A DNA stretch of 64,000 nucleotides from assembly GCF_035222485.1 (NCBI RefSeq), contig NC_085920.1:6324001-6388000 (forward strand). The letters run 5' to 3'. A program made the translations under genes and the position numbers. This DNA is from Podospora pseudoanserina. Taxonomy: Eukaryota; Ascomycota; Sordariomycetes; Sordariales; Podosporaceae. Below, one piece after another: positions 33,916 to 44,668 of the stretch; position 1 is the stretch's first letter, and every line of letters starts with the position of its first letter. The notes below the pieces were generated by a model. The model did no database searches, was not told the DNA's origin, and was given only the letters and a program-made list of their open reading frames with translations.

Positions 33916-35818
33916 CTACTCCTCCGCCTCCTGAACCGGCTCGGCGACCTCCTCCTCCTCGTCATCCAAGCTCCCAGCGGGGACCTGGTAGAGTCGGAGG
34001 ATGTTCTTGTTGGGGTCCTTGACCAAGATGTACTTGCCCTCTGGCTGCTGAAGAACCATGTCGGCGATGGTACGAACGATACCCCAGCCGTTGGACAGCT
34101 GGAGGTTCATCTGGTTGGCAAAGTCCTTAGGCTTCCAGCCAACAACGCCGAGAATGACGTGCTTGTCATTGGTCTTGGGGTTCGCGCGAGACACGAAACT
34201 GGTGAAAGCAGAGTTAGCCACCACATGTTCCAACAGATACATAGAATAGGACAAAAACATACCCAATCTTCATGACATCAGCCTTGGCAAGAATAGACTG
34301 AACAGTCCATCTGGCGAGCTTGCAGCTGTTGTTCTTCATCTCAGTGGCGACTACAGCACCACGCTGAGACACAAGCTTGGTCCTCCAGTCAAGGCCACCA
34401 CCGCTGCCTTGAGCCTTGCTGTCAAACTCGTTGAGAGCGTGGACAGTGACGAACTGGTTCTCGTTGTTGAGAGCGCTCTTTTGCACCGCATCCAACTCGG
34501 TGCGGACGATAAGATAAGTGGGGCTCTCCTCGGTGGTGGAAAGATCGAACCGTCTATACTTGTAGGCCTTGGACGCAGGGGGCACGGACTCCTCGGGGGA
34601 GTAGAAGGGGTTCTCGTGAGCCATGCTGACCTTGTGCTGCTCAAGCACAACCTGGTTGGCAAAGTTGTGGTTGATATAGGTAGCCTCCTCCGCGAGCGCG
34701 GTGGGCTGGTTGATAGAATCCTTGGATCCCTCGGAAGCCTCGAGCGGCGCATCGGCGGCGTTCTCGTTGACGGTGACCATGTCAAGAGCGGCGTTGTCGC
34801 GCTTGTCAAAGAAGACCTTGTTGCCCTGTCTGACAATGACGATATCCCAAGAGTAGACGGAACGGGGGGCGCACATCAGCATCGAGAGAATGCTATCAGT
34901 GGCGAAGATGGTCGCCTCCTCCTTGTCAGCGAGCTCCTGGATGATAGGATCCACAGAGGTCGTGACGTTGTAGGCAGCACGGTCAAGCGCAAGAAGCTTG
35001 CGCTCCGAATTCTTGACTGGTGGCTTGTCGTAGGAGCGGTCGTAGGCATTTACGAAACCGTAGCTGTCGATATCCTCACCCTCGTCCGTCTCGAGGTTCA
35101 GCTTGCTAAGACGGTTGTAGTCAATCTCCTCAAGCAAGGTCCAGTTGGGCTTGATGTTGATCGAAGCATCACGGTTACGAGCAGGCTTGTCGTAATCCTT
35201 CCAGCCAAAGCGACGACCGCCGCGAGCATTGCCGCCACCGCGGGCACCGCCCCGGCTGTCATAGCCTCCGCCATATTGCCCACCGCGACCGGCACGCTGG
35301 AACTGTTGACGACCACCGGCGGCTCTGGCATCTCCCCTTCCACCGCGCTGGCCACCGCGGCCACGGGTGAACACGGCACCACGGCCGAAGCGGGTCTTGG
35401 TTGAGTCGCGAACGTTGGAGACAACGGAGAAGGAAGCCTCGTCCTCGGCGACAGGAGGAGTGAACAGAGAAGCGGAACCGGCACCATAGACTTGTTGGTC
35501 TGGAGAGAGCAGATGTTAGTACGCATAGCAGATACAAATCGCACGTATGCGAGCGATGACCCCTTGCGACAGGTCCATCCAGCACCCACCTCTAAAGTTC
35601 CTGTTGAATTGCTGTCTGCCACCACGGCCGTCTCTGCCATCCTTGTTGTCGGTCCAGTCAGCCATGCGACCGAGCTTGTCGCTCTTGGAGAATGGGGCGT
35701 AGGGAACGCCGTTGAGGGTAGTCTCGGTGGTAATCGGGGGGCCCCAAGTGCCCTCATGCTCGGGCAACGAGTTGATCAGGTCGACCAGGGCCGATTCGCC
35801 TGGTGGTGGGACAGCCAT
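33916..35818 (-). CDS. EIF3D: Translation initiation factor eIF3 subunit d
   Basis: Subunit d of the eIF3 complex, in mammals also an mRNA cap-binding protein. Three exons, 35818-35590, 35499-34263 and 34198-33916, give 582 aa with consistent phases. The start [28 protein letters not shown] is followed by [19 protein letters not shown], typical of the family N-terminus. Then come an Arg/Gly-rich (RGG-like) stretch at about residues 105-155 that probably binds RNA; the conserved core [59 protein letters not shown]; and [12 protein letters not shown]...GFVSR. The tail is acidic ([16 protein letters not shown]). The RGG segment is typical of fungal eIF3d. Confidence 0.96.
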
Positions 35819-36450
35819 ATTGGGTTGTGTTGATGTGGAATAAGAGTTGGGCTGCTGAAGGTATGCTCCGGATGATGTCCAATAAGTAGTGATCGTAGAG
35901 TGAGCCGAGATCCGGTGCTGTGGCGGTTGCGACGTGAATGCGGAGTTGCAGCAGTTTGACAGAGGGCTATTTTTCAAAAAGTGAAATTCTCGTGGTGGGG
36001 TGTTGTGGGTGTGGGGCAACCGCTTGCGGTAGCACAGTGCGGAGGGACAGGAAGGTCGGTGACAGAAAAGCAGGTACCATACACGTCTAGAACACGGTTT
36101 TCTAGAGGTCAAGTACATCCAGAAGCATCTTCCACACCCTCTGATGTCTAATAGCTTCTGTTGAAAGCTCACAGATCTTATAATAGGCCGTGAAAGGCCT
36201 GTGGCTTGTCATCCGATACGTCGTAGCGGTAAAGCGATCCTATTATTCTGTCCATAACAAGTCAGGAGACAATACTAACCACTCCCACAAGGACAAACAC
36301 TGGAACCATGTCCCCAAAACACTATTTACTTTTCTACGGACTCAAATACCTTCAAAAGTGACAAAAGGGACATCTAATACAGTGCGCCGTCCAAGTTACT
36401 CGATAACACCTGAGAAATAAACATCAAAGCTCTGTAGATCCCAACCAATG
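35819..36450. other. eIF3d promoter / bZIP 3' region
   Basis: 632 nt with no gene seen. A CCAAT lies at 35879-35883, about 60 nt upstream of the eIF3d start on the opposite strand. The left part of a tail-to-head pair on the minus strand. Confidence 0.4.
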
Positions 36451-37929
36451 TCAATATCCCAGTACAAGCTCCGATTTCGTCGAGAAAACATTCTCCAACG
36501 CATCTCGAACCTCGAACTCCTCCATCACAGAACCAAACCTGCGTGAATGTCAGCAAACATATTCTAACAGCACCGTAACTAGCCGAAGGCAAGCGACCAA
36601 GAAGTACTCGAGAGTCAACATACCCATAACACCTAACCTTCCCAGCCAACTCATCAGCCAGCTTTCTAAAATCTTCCATCCTCAACATATGAACACCCGG
36701 GTGCGTCACCACCATCCCCCACGCCATTACAGGTGTGATCTCCCCCTCAAGATTTAGTTTCTGGCTGAGGTCCATCAACGTTGCCAAGTCGGGCTTTGCC
36801 AAATCCCATGTACGCGGCTGCTCTCCAGTACGGCCATGATCGGTGACACCATGATTGTGTGTCTTGGTTTCTCCACTGTCGTTGTGTCCAAACGGGACCT
36901 CAGGGGCCATCTGGGTAAACGACTCGGGTGGGCACGATGCCATCAGAGCATGTCCGCAGGGTTCGACTCCGCCCGATTCGACAGTTCGGTCAAGTAGCCA
37001 TGGTAGGTGTTCCATGCAAGGTCTCTCGAGCCTATTTTCTTCTGCCGAGAAGGTGTGGCGGAGTGGTTAGCTTCACGTTCTTCTCCGCTACCATATCTTC
37101 ACGTCATCATCCTTGAGCCTCCGCCCTCCCACTGGTCGCAAAGCCATATGGCAAGGTAAGTGGGGGCAGCACAAGGAACAGAAAAGCGATGTAAACAGGC
37201 AAGCACACATGGATACAACATGAAAGGGATATCCTACGTTAACACAAAATCGATCCCAAGTTGCTCGTAATCGAGGTTCGGATTCGGATTCGAATTCGGT
37301 TGGTTCTCGAACCCTCCCATACCCCCATTGTTTGGTGACGGGCCGGTCTGGTGTCCCATTCCGCCGGTTGGGAGGGGCGACGCAGTGAAGTTGCTTGTAT
37401 TGCTCGATATTGGCGCGTAGCTCCCGGTGATGCTGGCGGGACCGGACTCGTAGCCTAGACTTGGGTTGCTTAAAGAATCGTCCAACAAACTGGGACCACC
37501 CACAGCCACCCCTTGGCTTAGGAGCGCTTTGAGCTGGCGATTTTCCTCAGCCAGCTGGTCTTTATCCTGGGAGGCATGAGTGAATGCCTGTTTGAGCCGA
37601 AGGACTTCGTCTTCGAGGGCCTTGATATATCGTTCTTTGCGCTCTCGGTGTGTTCTATAATTTGACAGTGGTCAGAGACTGTGTTGCTAACCATGGATTC
37701 TAAGGTACACCTACCTTTGCGCTTGTCGGTTCAGCTCTTGTCTTCTGGTCAGCGCAGGCTTGCTGTCGGGCTTAGGTCCTCGACGCTTTGGAGGCTGCCC
37801 AGCCTTCGTTGTCGACTTGTCGGTGATATTTTTCAGAAATTCGAGGTTCAGTGAAGACAGCGGGCCTGTGTCCTGGTCCGAGGGTCCCGCATCGAGATTG
37901 TAGTCGTCTGGCGACAACGATGAAGACAT
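36451..37929 (-). CDS. bZIP transcription factor (AP-1-like basic region)
   Basis: Four exons, 37929-37715, 37654-37238, 37031-36624 and 36538-36451, give 375 aa with all phases consistent. The N-terminus (MSSSLSPDDYNLDAGPSD) is acidic. The basic region KRRGPKPDSKPALTRRQELN continues RQAQRTHRERKERYIKALEDEVLRLKQ, and its leucine zipper spans the first intron; the NRxAQRxxRERK core is Yap/AP-1-like. A Ser/Gly/Asn/Pro-rich middle follows. The conserved C-terminal module holds ERPCMEHLPWL, GHALMASCPP, LMDLSQKLNLEGEITPVMAWGMV and KVRCYGFGSVMEEFEVRDALE. I recognise this module from a fungal bZIP family of poorly known role. Intron 2 is long (206 nt). Subfamily name and target genes cannot be given. 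Confidence 0.88.
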
Positions 37930-39622
37930 GTTGTTACTGTCGTAACTGTTGGTGTGGAAGACTGGGAAATGCTATTCGTGGCCCTTCGGAACTGGTATTT
38001 TTTGGTGCGCCGGAAGCGCGCCGGCAGTGGGAAGATTGACAATACACAGATATGCGATCTGGTCTAGACGAAGATGTGGGGGGGGCCGAGGCAAGCTCAT
38101 GCGCCGACTTGAACGCCGTCGAGTTTTAGGAGGAGGAGGGCTATTTGGGAAAACAAGACACGCACGTATTTTGTGTTGGAAAAGCCTTGGGAAGTCATGC
38201 AGAGGAATCGACGCAACGGGAAATATGGTGGTAAACAATTCTGCGAACTTGTTTCCGTCGTCAACGACGGTGGGAGGCGCCTGGTGATGATTGCTGCGCC
38301 TACTTCATGCCGGGTCCATTTGGAATGGCGAGCTGGCGTGCTTGAGCTTGGCAGTCAATTTGGGGGTGCAGTTTATCTGCATCTAAGTAATCATGAAACC
38401 GGTGCCGAGGGAAAGATGTTAGAGGCCAAAAAAATCAACCTGATTAGCCTCGATCAAGGCCTTCAGAAAGAATACATGTCTTGCGACACAGACAAGTCCT
38501 CGGTAAGTCTCCTCATAGTAGATGATGAGACGATTGGATGGTTTTGGACAAGAGACCGAAGCTGACTTCCAACCAAGCTGTGGGGAGGTATCACTGTCCA
38601 GTCTCCAAGCTGAAGAGGACCCGAGTTTGGTGGGGTTAAGATCCCACTGTGGGCAAGGCTGGCGGATTCCTCGCTGAGGCAGGGATTCCCAGGCCAAATG
38701 AATTATGGAGTTTGGTTGTTTCTGTAGGCGAGACCGAGCTCGAATCCATACAATTTTGAAGAAGGCATCGTCTTTTTGTGTTCGAAAAGCAACATGATGT
38801 GAATCACGAGATTATTGTTCTGGAAGCCAGAGAGGCGACCCCCACGAAGCGCTAGAAAGCTTGGCGATGAGGGTTGCGTATCTCCTTGGCATCGCGTCTT
38901 ATCGCTGGAAGCATGCACAAGGAGAACACCAGTGTTTCGAAAGGGAAGACAGTACGGTGAATTTGGTATTGATGTGTTGGTATATAATAAGTTTTCTACT
39001 CAAGGTTTGGAAGCAATTCTGCTGTAGAGAATGGAGCAGATGGCATGGGAGCCTTGAGCAGATCACACGAGGTCAATCGTGGAGTCGGACAGGGGTTATG
39101 TCTGGTGGCGCTCCCGCAACGATCAAACACCAAGCTTGTCACCTAACCCACGGCCAAGATATCGCCGTCTCAAGCTAACGACCGGCCAGGGTGTTCCTGA
39201 GTCTCGACGGACGTCATCTCATTTGGATTGATGAAGCGGCGGCCTTGTAGATTCCAGCTAAAGTCATGACGGCCGCCTTTTGGTGCGCGTGCATGATGCG
39301 TCGTAAATAACCTAGTGGATCTACACTTCTTCATTGACGAACTTCATTATTTTACCTTGGATGCCTGGAAGGTCAACTACCTACCACTTGGGAGTTCCTG
39401 CCCTTGCAAAACACACGTAACTTAGCCGTGCCTTCCTGAGCTGTGCTCTTCCCGCCCATGGTCGAACACTTCATCATGATGAAAACAAAGGTGCTCCGAG
39501 CATCGCCAAACCCTCTCCCTTCACCCAGCCAGCTTGTCTCAAGCCTGGTGACAGCCATCTTACCTTTACAATAACCTCGCATCGTTCATTGTTAGCATCC
39601 ATACAGCCAACAACCCAACACC
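37930..39622. promoter_or_regulatory. Divergent region bZIP / acyltransferase
   Basis: 1.69 kb between divergent starts. The largest frame, 38173-38565 (130 codons, +), has no recognisable features. Promoters of both genes must lie here. Long regulatory spacers fit a transcription-factor gene. Confidence 0.4.
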
Positions 39623-40682
39623 ATGACCTGCCTCACCAACCTCTTCCCCCATCCCCTCCGTGGCCTCCTCCTCGTCACCCCCTTCCTCCTCTCCACCGGC
39701 CTCGCCAACCTAACCCTGTTCCTGCTCCCCTTCGCCAAACTCCTCCTCCCCTCCTCCTTAATCCATACCCTCTGCTCCCTCATCGCCGGCACGCTAGTCT
39801 ACCGCTTCGTCCAGCACATCTTCACTGCGATCAACAGCGCCGAAATCACCTTTTCCGGCGACACCCCCTTGCCAAACGAGTCCGCCATCGTCATAGCAAA
39901 CCACGTCGCCTGGTCAGACTTTTACCTTGTCCAAGCTGCTGCTGATAAAGCAAACATGGGAGGCCGCACGAGATATTTTGCAAAGGCGGGGTTGAAGTGG
40001 GTTCCGTTCTTGGGTTAGGGATTATGGGGGATGGGTATGCCTATTGTTACGAGGGAGTGGACGAGGGATAAGAGGGAGTTGGAGAGGGTTTTCAGGGGGG
40101 TGAAGGAAGAAGGGTGGAAGACTTGTGAGGTTTCTTTGGGGGGAAAGTTGATGATGATGAGGGGCTAATGATATGTTTGTAGGGCTGGTATCCTTTTCGG
40201 AAGGGTCACGGTTTACACCGGAGAAATACCTCCAGTCGCGGCTCTGGTGCAGGCAGAATAGCAAACCCCAACCGGAGTATCTGCTCTATCCGAGGACGAG
40301 GGGATTTATTGCTACGGTGCAGCATTTGAGGAAGGCGCCGCATGTCAAGGCGGTGTATGATTTGACGTTGGCGTATCAGTGTGGGGAGGAGTTTCAAAAG
40401 GCGCCGACGATGTGGGAGACGATTGCAGTCCCGAAATTGAGTCTGACTAGGGAGCAAGGGGGGGTGGGGTATCGATTTCATGTACATGTGAGGAGGTTCC
40501 CCATTGAGGAGTTGCCGGGGGATGCGGCCGGGCTGGCGAAGTGGTTGGAGCAGAGGTGGGTGGAGAAGGGGAGGTGGCTTGAGGCGAGGAGGTTGAGGTG
40601 GGCGAGTGTGGATGTGCTGAGGAAGACTGACGGGATTTTTGGGGGGATGGGGAGGGTGGTGGATGAGGACTCTCGAACGTGA
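39623..40682 (+). pseudogene. LPLAT-family acyltransferase (CST26/lysocardiolipin type) with in-frame TAG
   Basis: Membrane glycerolipid acyltransferase of the PlsC/LPLAT family. Two exons, 39623-40124 and 40183-40682, flank a 58-nt intron; the joined frame is 333 codons. Seen: N-terminal hydrophobic segments (residues 12-40 and 45-60), the catalytic NHxxxxD motif ANHVAWSDF (His94, Asp99), KWVPFLG, MGMPIVTREW, then across the intron WLVSFSEGSRFTPEKY, YPRTRGFIATVQHLR and ERWVEKGRW-like ends. Codon 132 is TAG (40016-40018), exactly where family members have Trp in FLGWGLW. A single G-to-A change from TGG would create it. Everything after remains in frame and conserved. Hence either a recent nonsense allele, a sequencing error, or stop-codon readthrough. 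Truncation would remove the C-terminal 60%. Confidence 0.8.
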
Positions 40683-43600
40683 GCGTGGGGAATTCTTGAC
40701 TGTCCTGGATTATTGAAGGTGTTGGTTCACTTTTGATTGGTGTAGCCTACAAGCTGTATCATCACAACCATTGCTACCAGTTTGCAAGATGGACTGAGGC
40801 CAGCTATGAGATGAGCATGTGAATGTGGTGAATGTGATGATGGGGTGACTTGGGGTTCAACGAAGGTATGCTGTGGTACAGTACGTTATTGATCATGACG
40901 CCCCCAACTGCGAGCCCAACGTCCTTGAGCGGGGAAAACTGTCCGGTGAGCTATGCAATGGGAGATGTGATATGTCTTTTTGGATGGCATTAGGGCCCCT
41001 AGAGACCGTTGTGATCCAGCAACTCCCGGGAAACCTTTCCGTCTTGTGGTGGTCTGAAGCCTGACTACCGTGTGTCCATGGCTTTTCATTTGCCAGGACA
41101 CGAAGCTGAAGCCATCGTCAAACGGGAAAGCCCAAAGCTTACAGCAATCTTGAGACATTTATAGCATCCTGATGTCCCACAACAGCACCGAACAGCAAAG
41201 CTAACCAGATAGCTGATTCTGCTGTGAAAAAGGCCGCCGGGACCACAGCTTTGCTTGGCCCAGTAGAGGTGGCTAATAAGCAAGAGGAGTTGTCCGAGCT
41301 TGGGGTGGGCATTCGAGGTATGGTGGCACTGCAGCTTCCAATAGCTGAAGTTGAGCAAACAGAAGTGGGGGATCACGAGGGGAGGCCGTCGATGGGGATC
41401 AGATGTCTTGCTATTACCTACACAGGGTCTTCGCTTGTGGCTTGTCAGGTGTGTAACAGGTAGAGACAAGGGGAATCAAAGTTGTTTGAGTGTCTGACAA
41501 GCGTATGTGCAGCAACGCCTATCACCTTTTATCCCGCAATGATCGTCAAAGAGTGACGGTTAGTCGGGAAAGGGTCTGGAACCTTTGGGGTTGCGACAAA
41601 GCCCAGTCCGCTTAGGTTGTCCGCGGACCAACTACGGGGAAGAGCCCAGTGCAAGCGGGCGATCGAGATCAGGGTTGAGGGGGAAGAGGGGTAAACTACG
41701 GGGAATAGGAGTCAATTGCACCGTCACGTGGTGGTGATTATTAGTAGTTGTGGAAGTTCTGCACTTCATTTTGAGCGATGTTGAAAGAGGGCTGGTGGCG
41801 CTAAGGGATGTGCAGTCCTTTTGAAAAATCGACTGTTGAGATGTCTGTCGTCATATCGTCGGAGACAGGGAGGCCAAAATAGAGGAAGAGATAGGAAGAA
41901 AGATGTCGGCTGAAGTCTCGAATCTCCAACGGCTTCCGGAAGAGCAAAGCCGTGACGACGGAACGGGGTGAGGTCACCCATCCAATGCTCATAGACAGCC
42001 GAGTCGTCCCCAAAGTTTGACAGAGCCGTCTGTGCTGTGCTTGGGTAGCGACGATCCAAACTGAAAAGGCGTCGAGCGGATGAGACCGTGGTGGGATGGA
42101 CGAGAGGGCCCTTCGTATGCCATGTGTTGGGTTGCATTGTGTATGCAGACTCGTTCCACCGAGACACACCATCAAGCCGCCTCAATAGTATGATGGCAAC
42201 GCAGCTCAATAGCCTCAGGAGGGGGACGCTGCAACAAAACGACGATGACTCTTTGTTGCTTGCTGCGGGCACCGCTGGAAACTCCGCATCAGACTATCAC
42301 CCGGCGTGCTTGCATTGCTGCAGGGAAATGCCACCTACAGGAGCGGTGACCGACCTCTCATCCCAACAATGCACTCAACTTTGCTGCTACATCAAGCATG
42401 CTGCATCAGCAGTGATAAGTTCTTGGCTCCAGATCGGGATGCTCTCCAACCCCTCCCTACTGGCCATTGTGCGTCCCAAGACATTCCACCCTGAACTTCT
42501 TCGATTGGCAACGCGGAGGGGTCCGTCTGTGGGCTAACTTCGAGTTCGACACAGCTTGAGGAACGCCTATGAAGTCATCTGTGGATGCGTTTGTCTGAGG
42601 ATCGAGCGATGATCGAGGCGGTCTAGATGAATTTCTGGGGAAAAGGAGGGGTCTTCGGGTAGCAGAGCCAATCTAGAGGAGCAAGTGACGGGAGCTTGTT
42701 CAATCGGCCGAGATATGGTTATTGCCAGCGGGAATGGTAAAGAAAGCAAGCCATGGGCTGGATAGACGTTGACTGGGTCTGATCCGGTGTCATTTGGTTG
42801 TCTCGTGCGACTAAAAGTCATGCAGGATAAAGAGAATCAGCCAACGAGTGGCTTGATGGAGGGGGTGACGTTTGTTGTGATGGTAGATCTGTTTCCTCAA
42901 CCGAGTCGTTTCTTTTGATCGGCCCACAGCAATTCGGCAAACCCCAGGAGAGGGTAATCAAAAACTGAGCGATGACATGTTGAACGTTTCAAAGACACAG
43001 GAAAACGATTTCTCAGAACTCCGAGTCTGTCTGAAGTGCCCCCAATTGCTGACCACACGTGTGGTCAGTGCTCCTGTTGTGGTGGGAGATCCAGATCATG
43101 ACCAAATCCACATTCGGGTTTGGGGGACTTTACCCCGCCAAGTGCCAAACTGAGTGACCACTCCAATCCGACAGCCAGACCCTGGGCATGCAAAGCATGA
43201 CAGGAAAAAGGGGTCGAGACAACCTGAAAAAACAGCCGTGTTATGGCTATCTTAAGCTCCTCCTTCAGACCACGGCAACGGGCTGAATTGGCATTGTTGT
43301 TTTGTTTTTTGAGACTGAAGCTGCCAAATTGTAGCACTACCTTGGTTCGCGGAACACCCGCTAGCACATAATTGGTACTGATACTGCCAGGGAACATCCT
43401 GGAAGCAGCAGCTGACGCACTGCTGATTGGACAAGACCGGCTTCTTCCCCGCTTTCAACGGTACCCCACGCATACGCAGGGAAGAGCAAGAGAGCCAGTC
43501 AGTCCAATTCGCTTCGTCAGGAACTGCTTCTTTCCTATCTCTTGGAAAGAAGATGGCAAGCAAAGCCGGGGACAAACATTCTGGATGGGGATAATCTGAT

Positions 43601-44668
43601 AGAATTTCCTGAGCCACAGATTGAAGTGAGAAGCGAGTGGCACAGACAGATACCTGGTACCTAGACAGACCCAGACACAGACAGCACCGGTGCCGGACAG
43701 GTCGGTAAGGTTGCTTTTTTTCGCTGACCACGCGCACCCATCAACTCGCCAATCACCCACAGACAAACCTGCCAAGGGCCAAGGAAACAAAGGACCTCCC
43801 CACTTAAACTTTGGCTGGGACAACAAAACCCACCTGAGCCCGAGTCAACGACGACGACACCTCTGGACAACACAGCCAGCACAGCCAGGCCGTATCCTTG
43901 CCGAGAGACTCCTCCCGCAGCTGTTTCGTGTCTTGCTGCCCGCCTTGTCTGAGAATTGTCGCGTCGAACCGAATCACAGCCCCGCGATCGAGTCGTTTTC
44001 CCGACAGTCCCTTGGGCCTGTGCCCACAGCAAACCGTGACCGAGGGCGTGCGAGCGGCGTGCGTGCTGTACGTGCTCTAGCTGCTATCGATAACGAGGTC
44101 CCGCGGTCGTTCTGCTCCACAGTTGCCCGCCCTAGAGCCGCCATTGAGCCCAGCCTGTCTTCTCGGGCAAAGCGAGTGGTTCTTTGCTGTTGTCCATGCC
44201 CCCAGAGTGAGCACTTCCAAGCCAGCGCGAAATAACGACCACCTACTCCCGATCCACGGCGGCGATACCTTCACGTCAAGAACAGCATGTCTCAGGCTTG
44301 TGCTGGGTTCTAGCTTTTGGCATCTTGGGCCTCTACTGCCCTGCTCCGGCCCCACCTGCGAGCATTTGCCTGCTCTCCAGTTACCAGCCACACGCCGAGA
44401 AACCTTCGACGACCAATTTCACCGTCTGCTTGACAGACAAACAACGTTCTTTGCCGGCCAGAAAAAGAGACAGGTTGCAACGGAAAGTCCCTCGATGCTC
44501 AGCCTCCCAACCGCCAGGGGATACCCTTGAGTCCATCCTCTCGCCTGTCGTATACATCTACATCCGCCACCAGCCCTTCAGATTACCTTGTCGAGGGATA
44601 TCACCCAGTCTACAATTGTCCATGTTGTCGAATGAATAAGGAGCCGCCAGAATAGCCACTTTACTGCA
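40683..44668. other. 4-kb region upstream of the Rim15-type kinase
   Basis: No supported gene; frames up to 181 codons look random. It contains a 20-nt perfect palindrome around CACGTG (43049-43068) and another CACGTG near 41714. The approximately 1 kb before the kinase start is C-rich and probably a long 5' leader with many short upstream frames. Confidence 0.4.
43049..43068. promoter_or_regulatory. 20-nt perfect palindrome centred on an E-box
   Basis: A perfect dyad, GACCACACGTGTGGTC with two further pairs outside it, and CACGTG in the centre. This is the form expected of a dimeric bHLH site, here about 1.6 kb before the kinase start. Function is inferred only from symmetry. Confidence 0.5.

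Noticed and set aside
34409-35404. 331-codon + strand frame
   Set aside because: It is an exact antisense shadow of the conserved eIF3d exon, produced by its codon bias.
37045-37075. tRNA-like D-arm (GGCGGAGTGGTTAGC)
   Set aside because: No matching anticodon stem or T-arm follows, and the segment lies within the bZIP intron.
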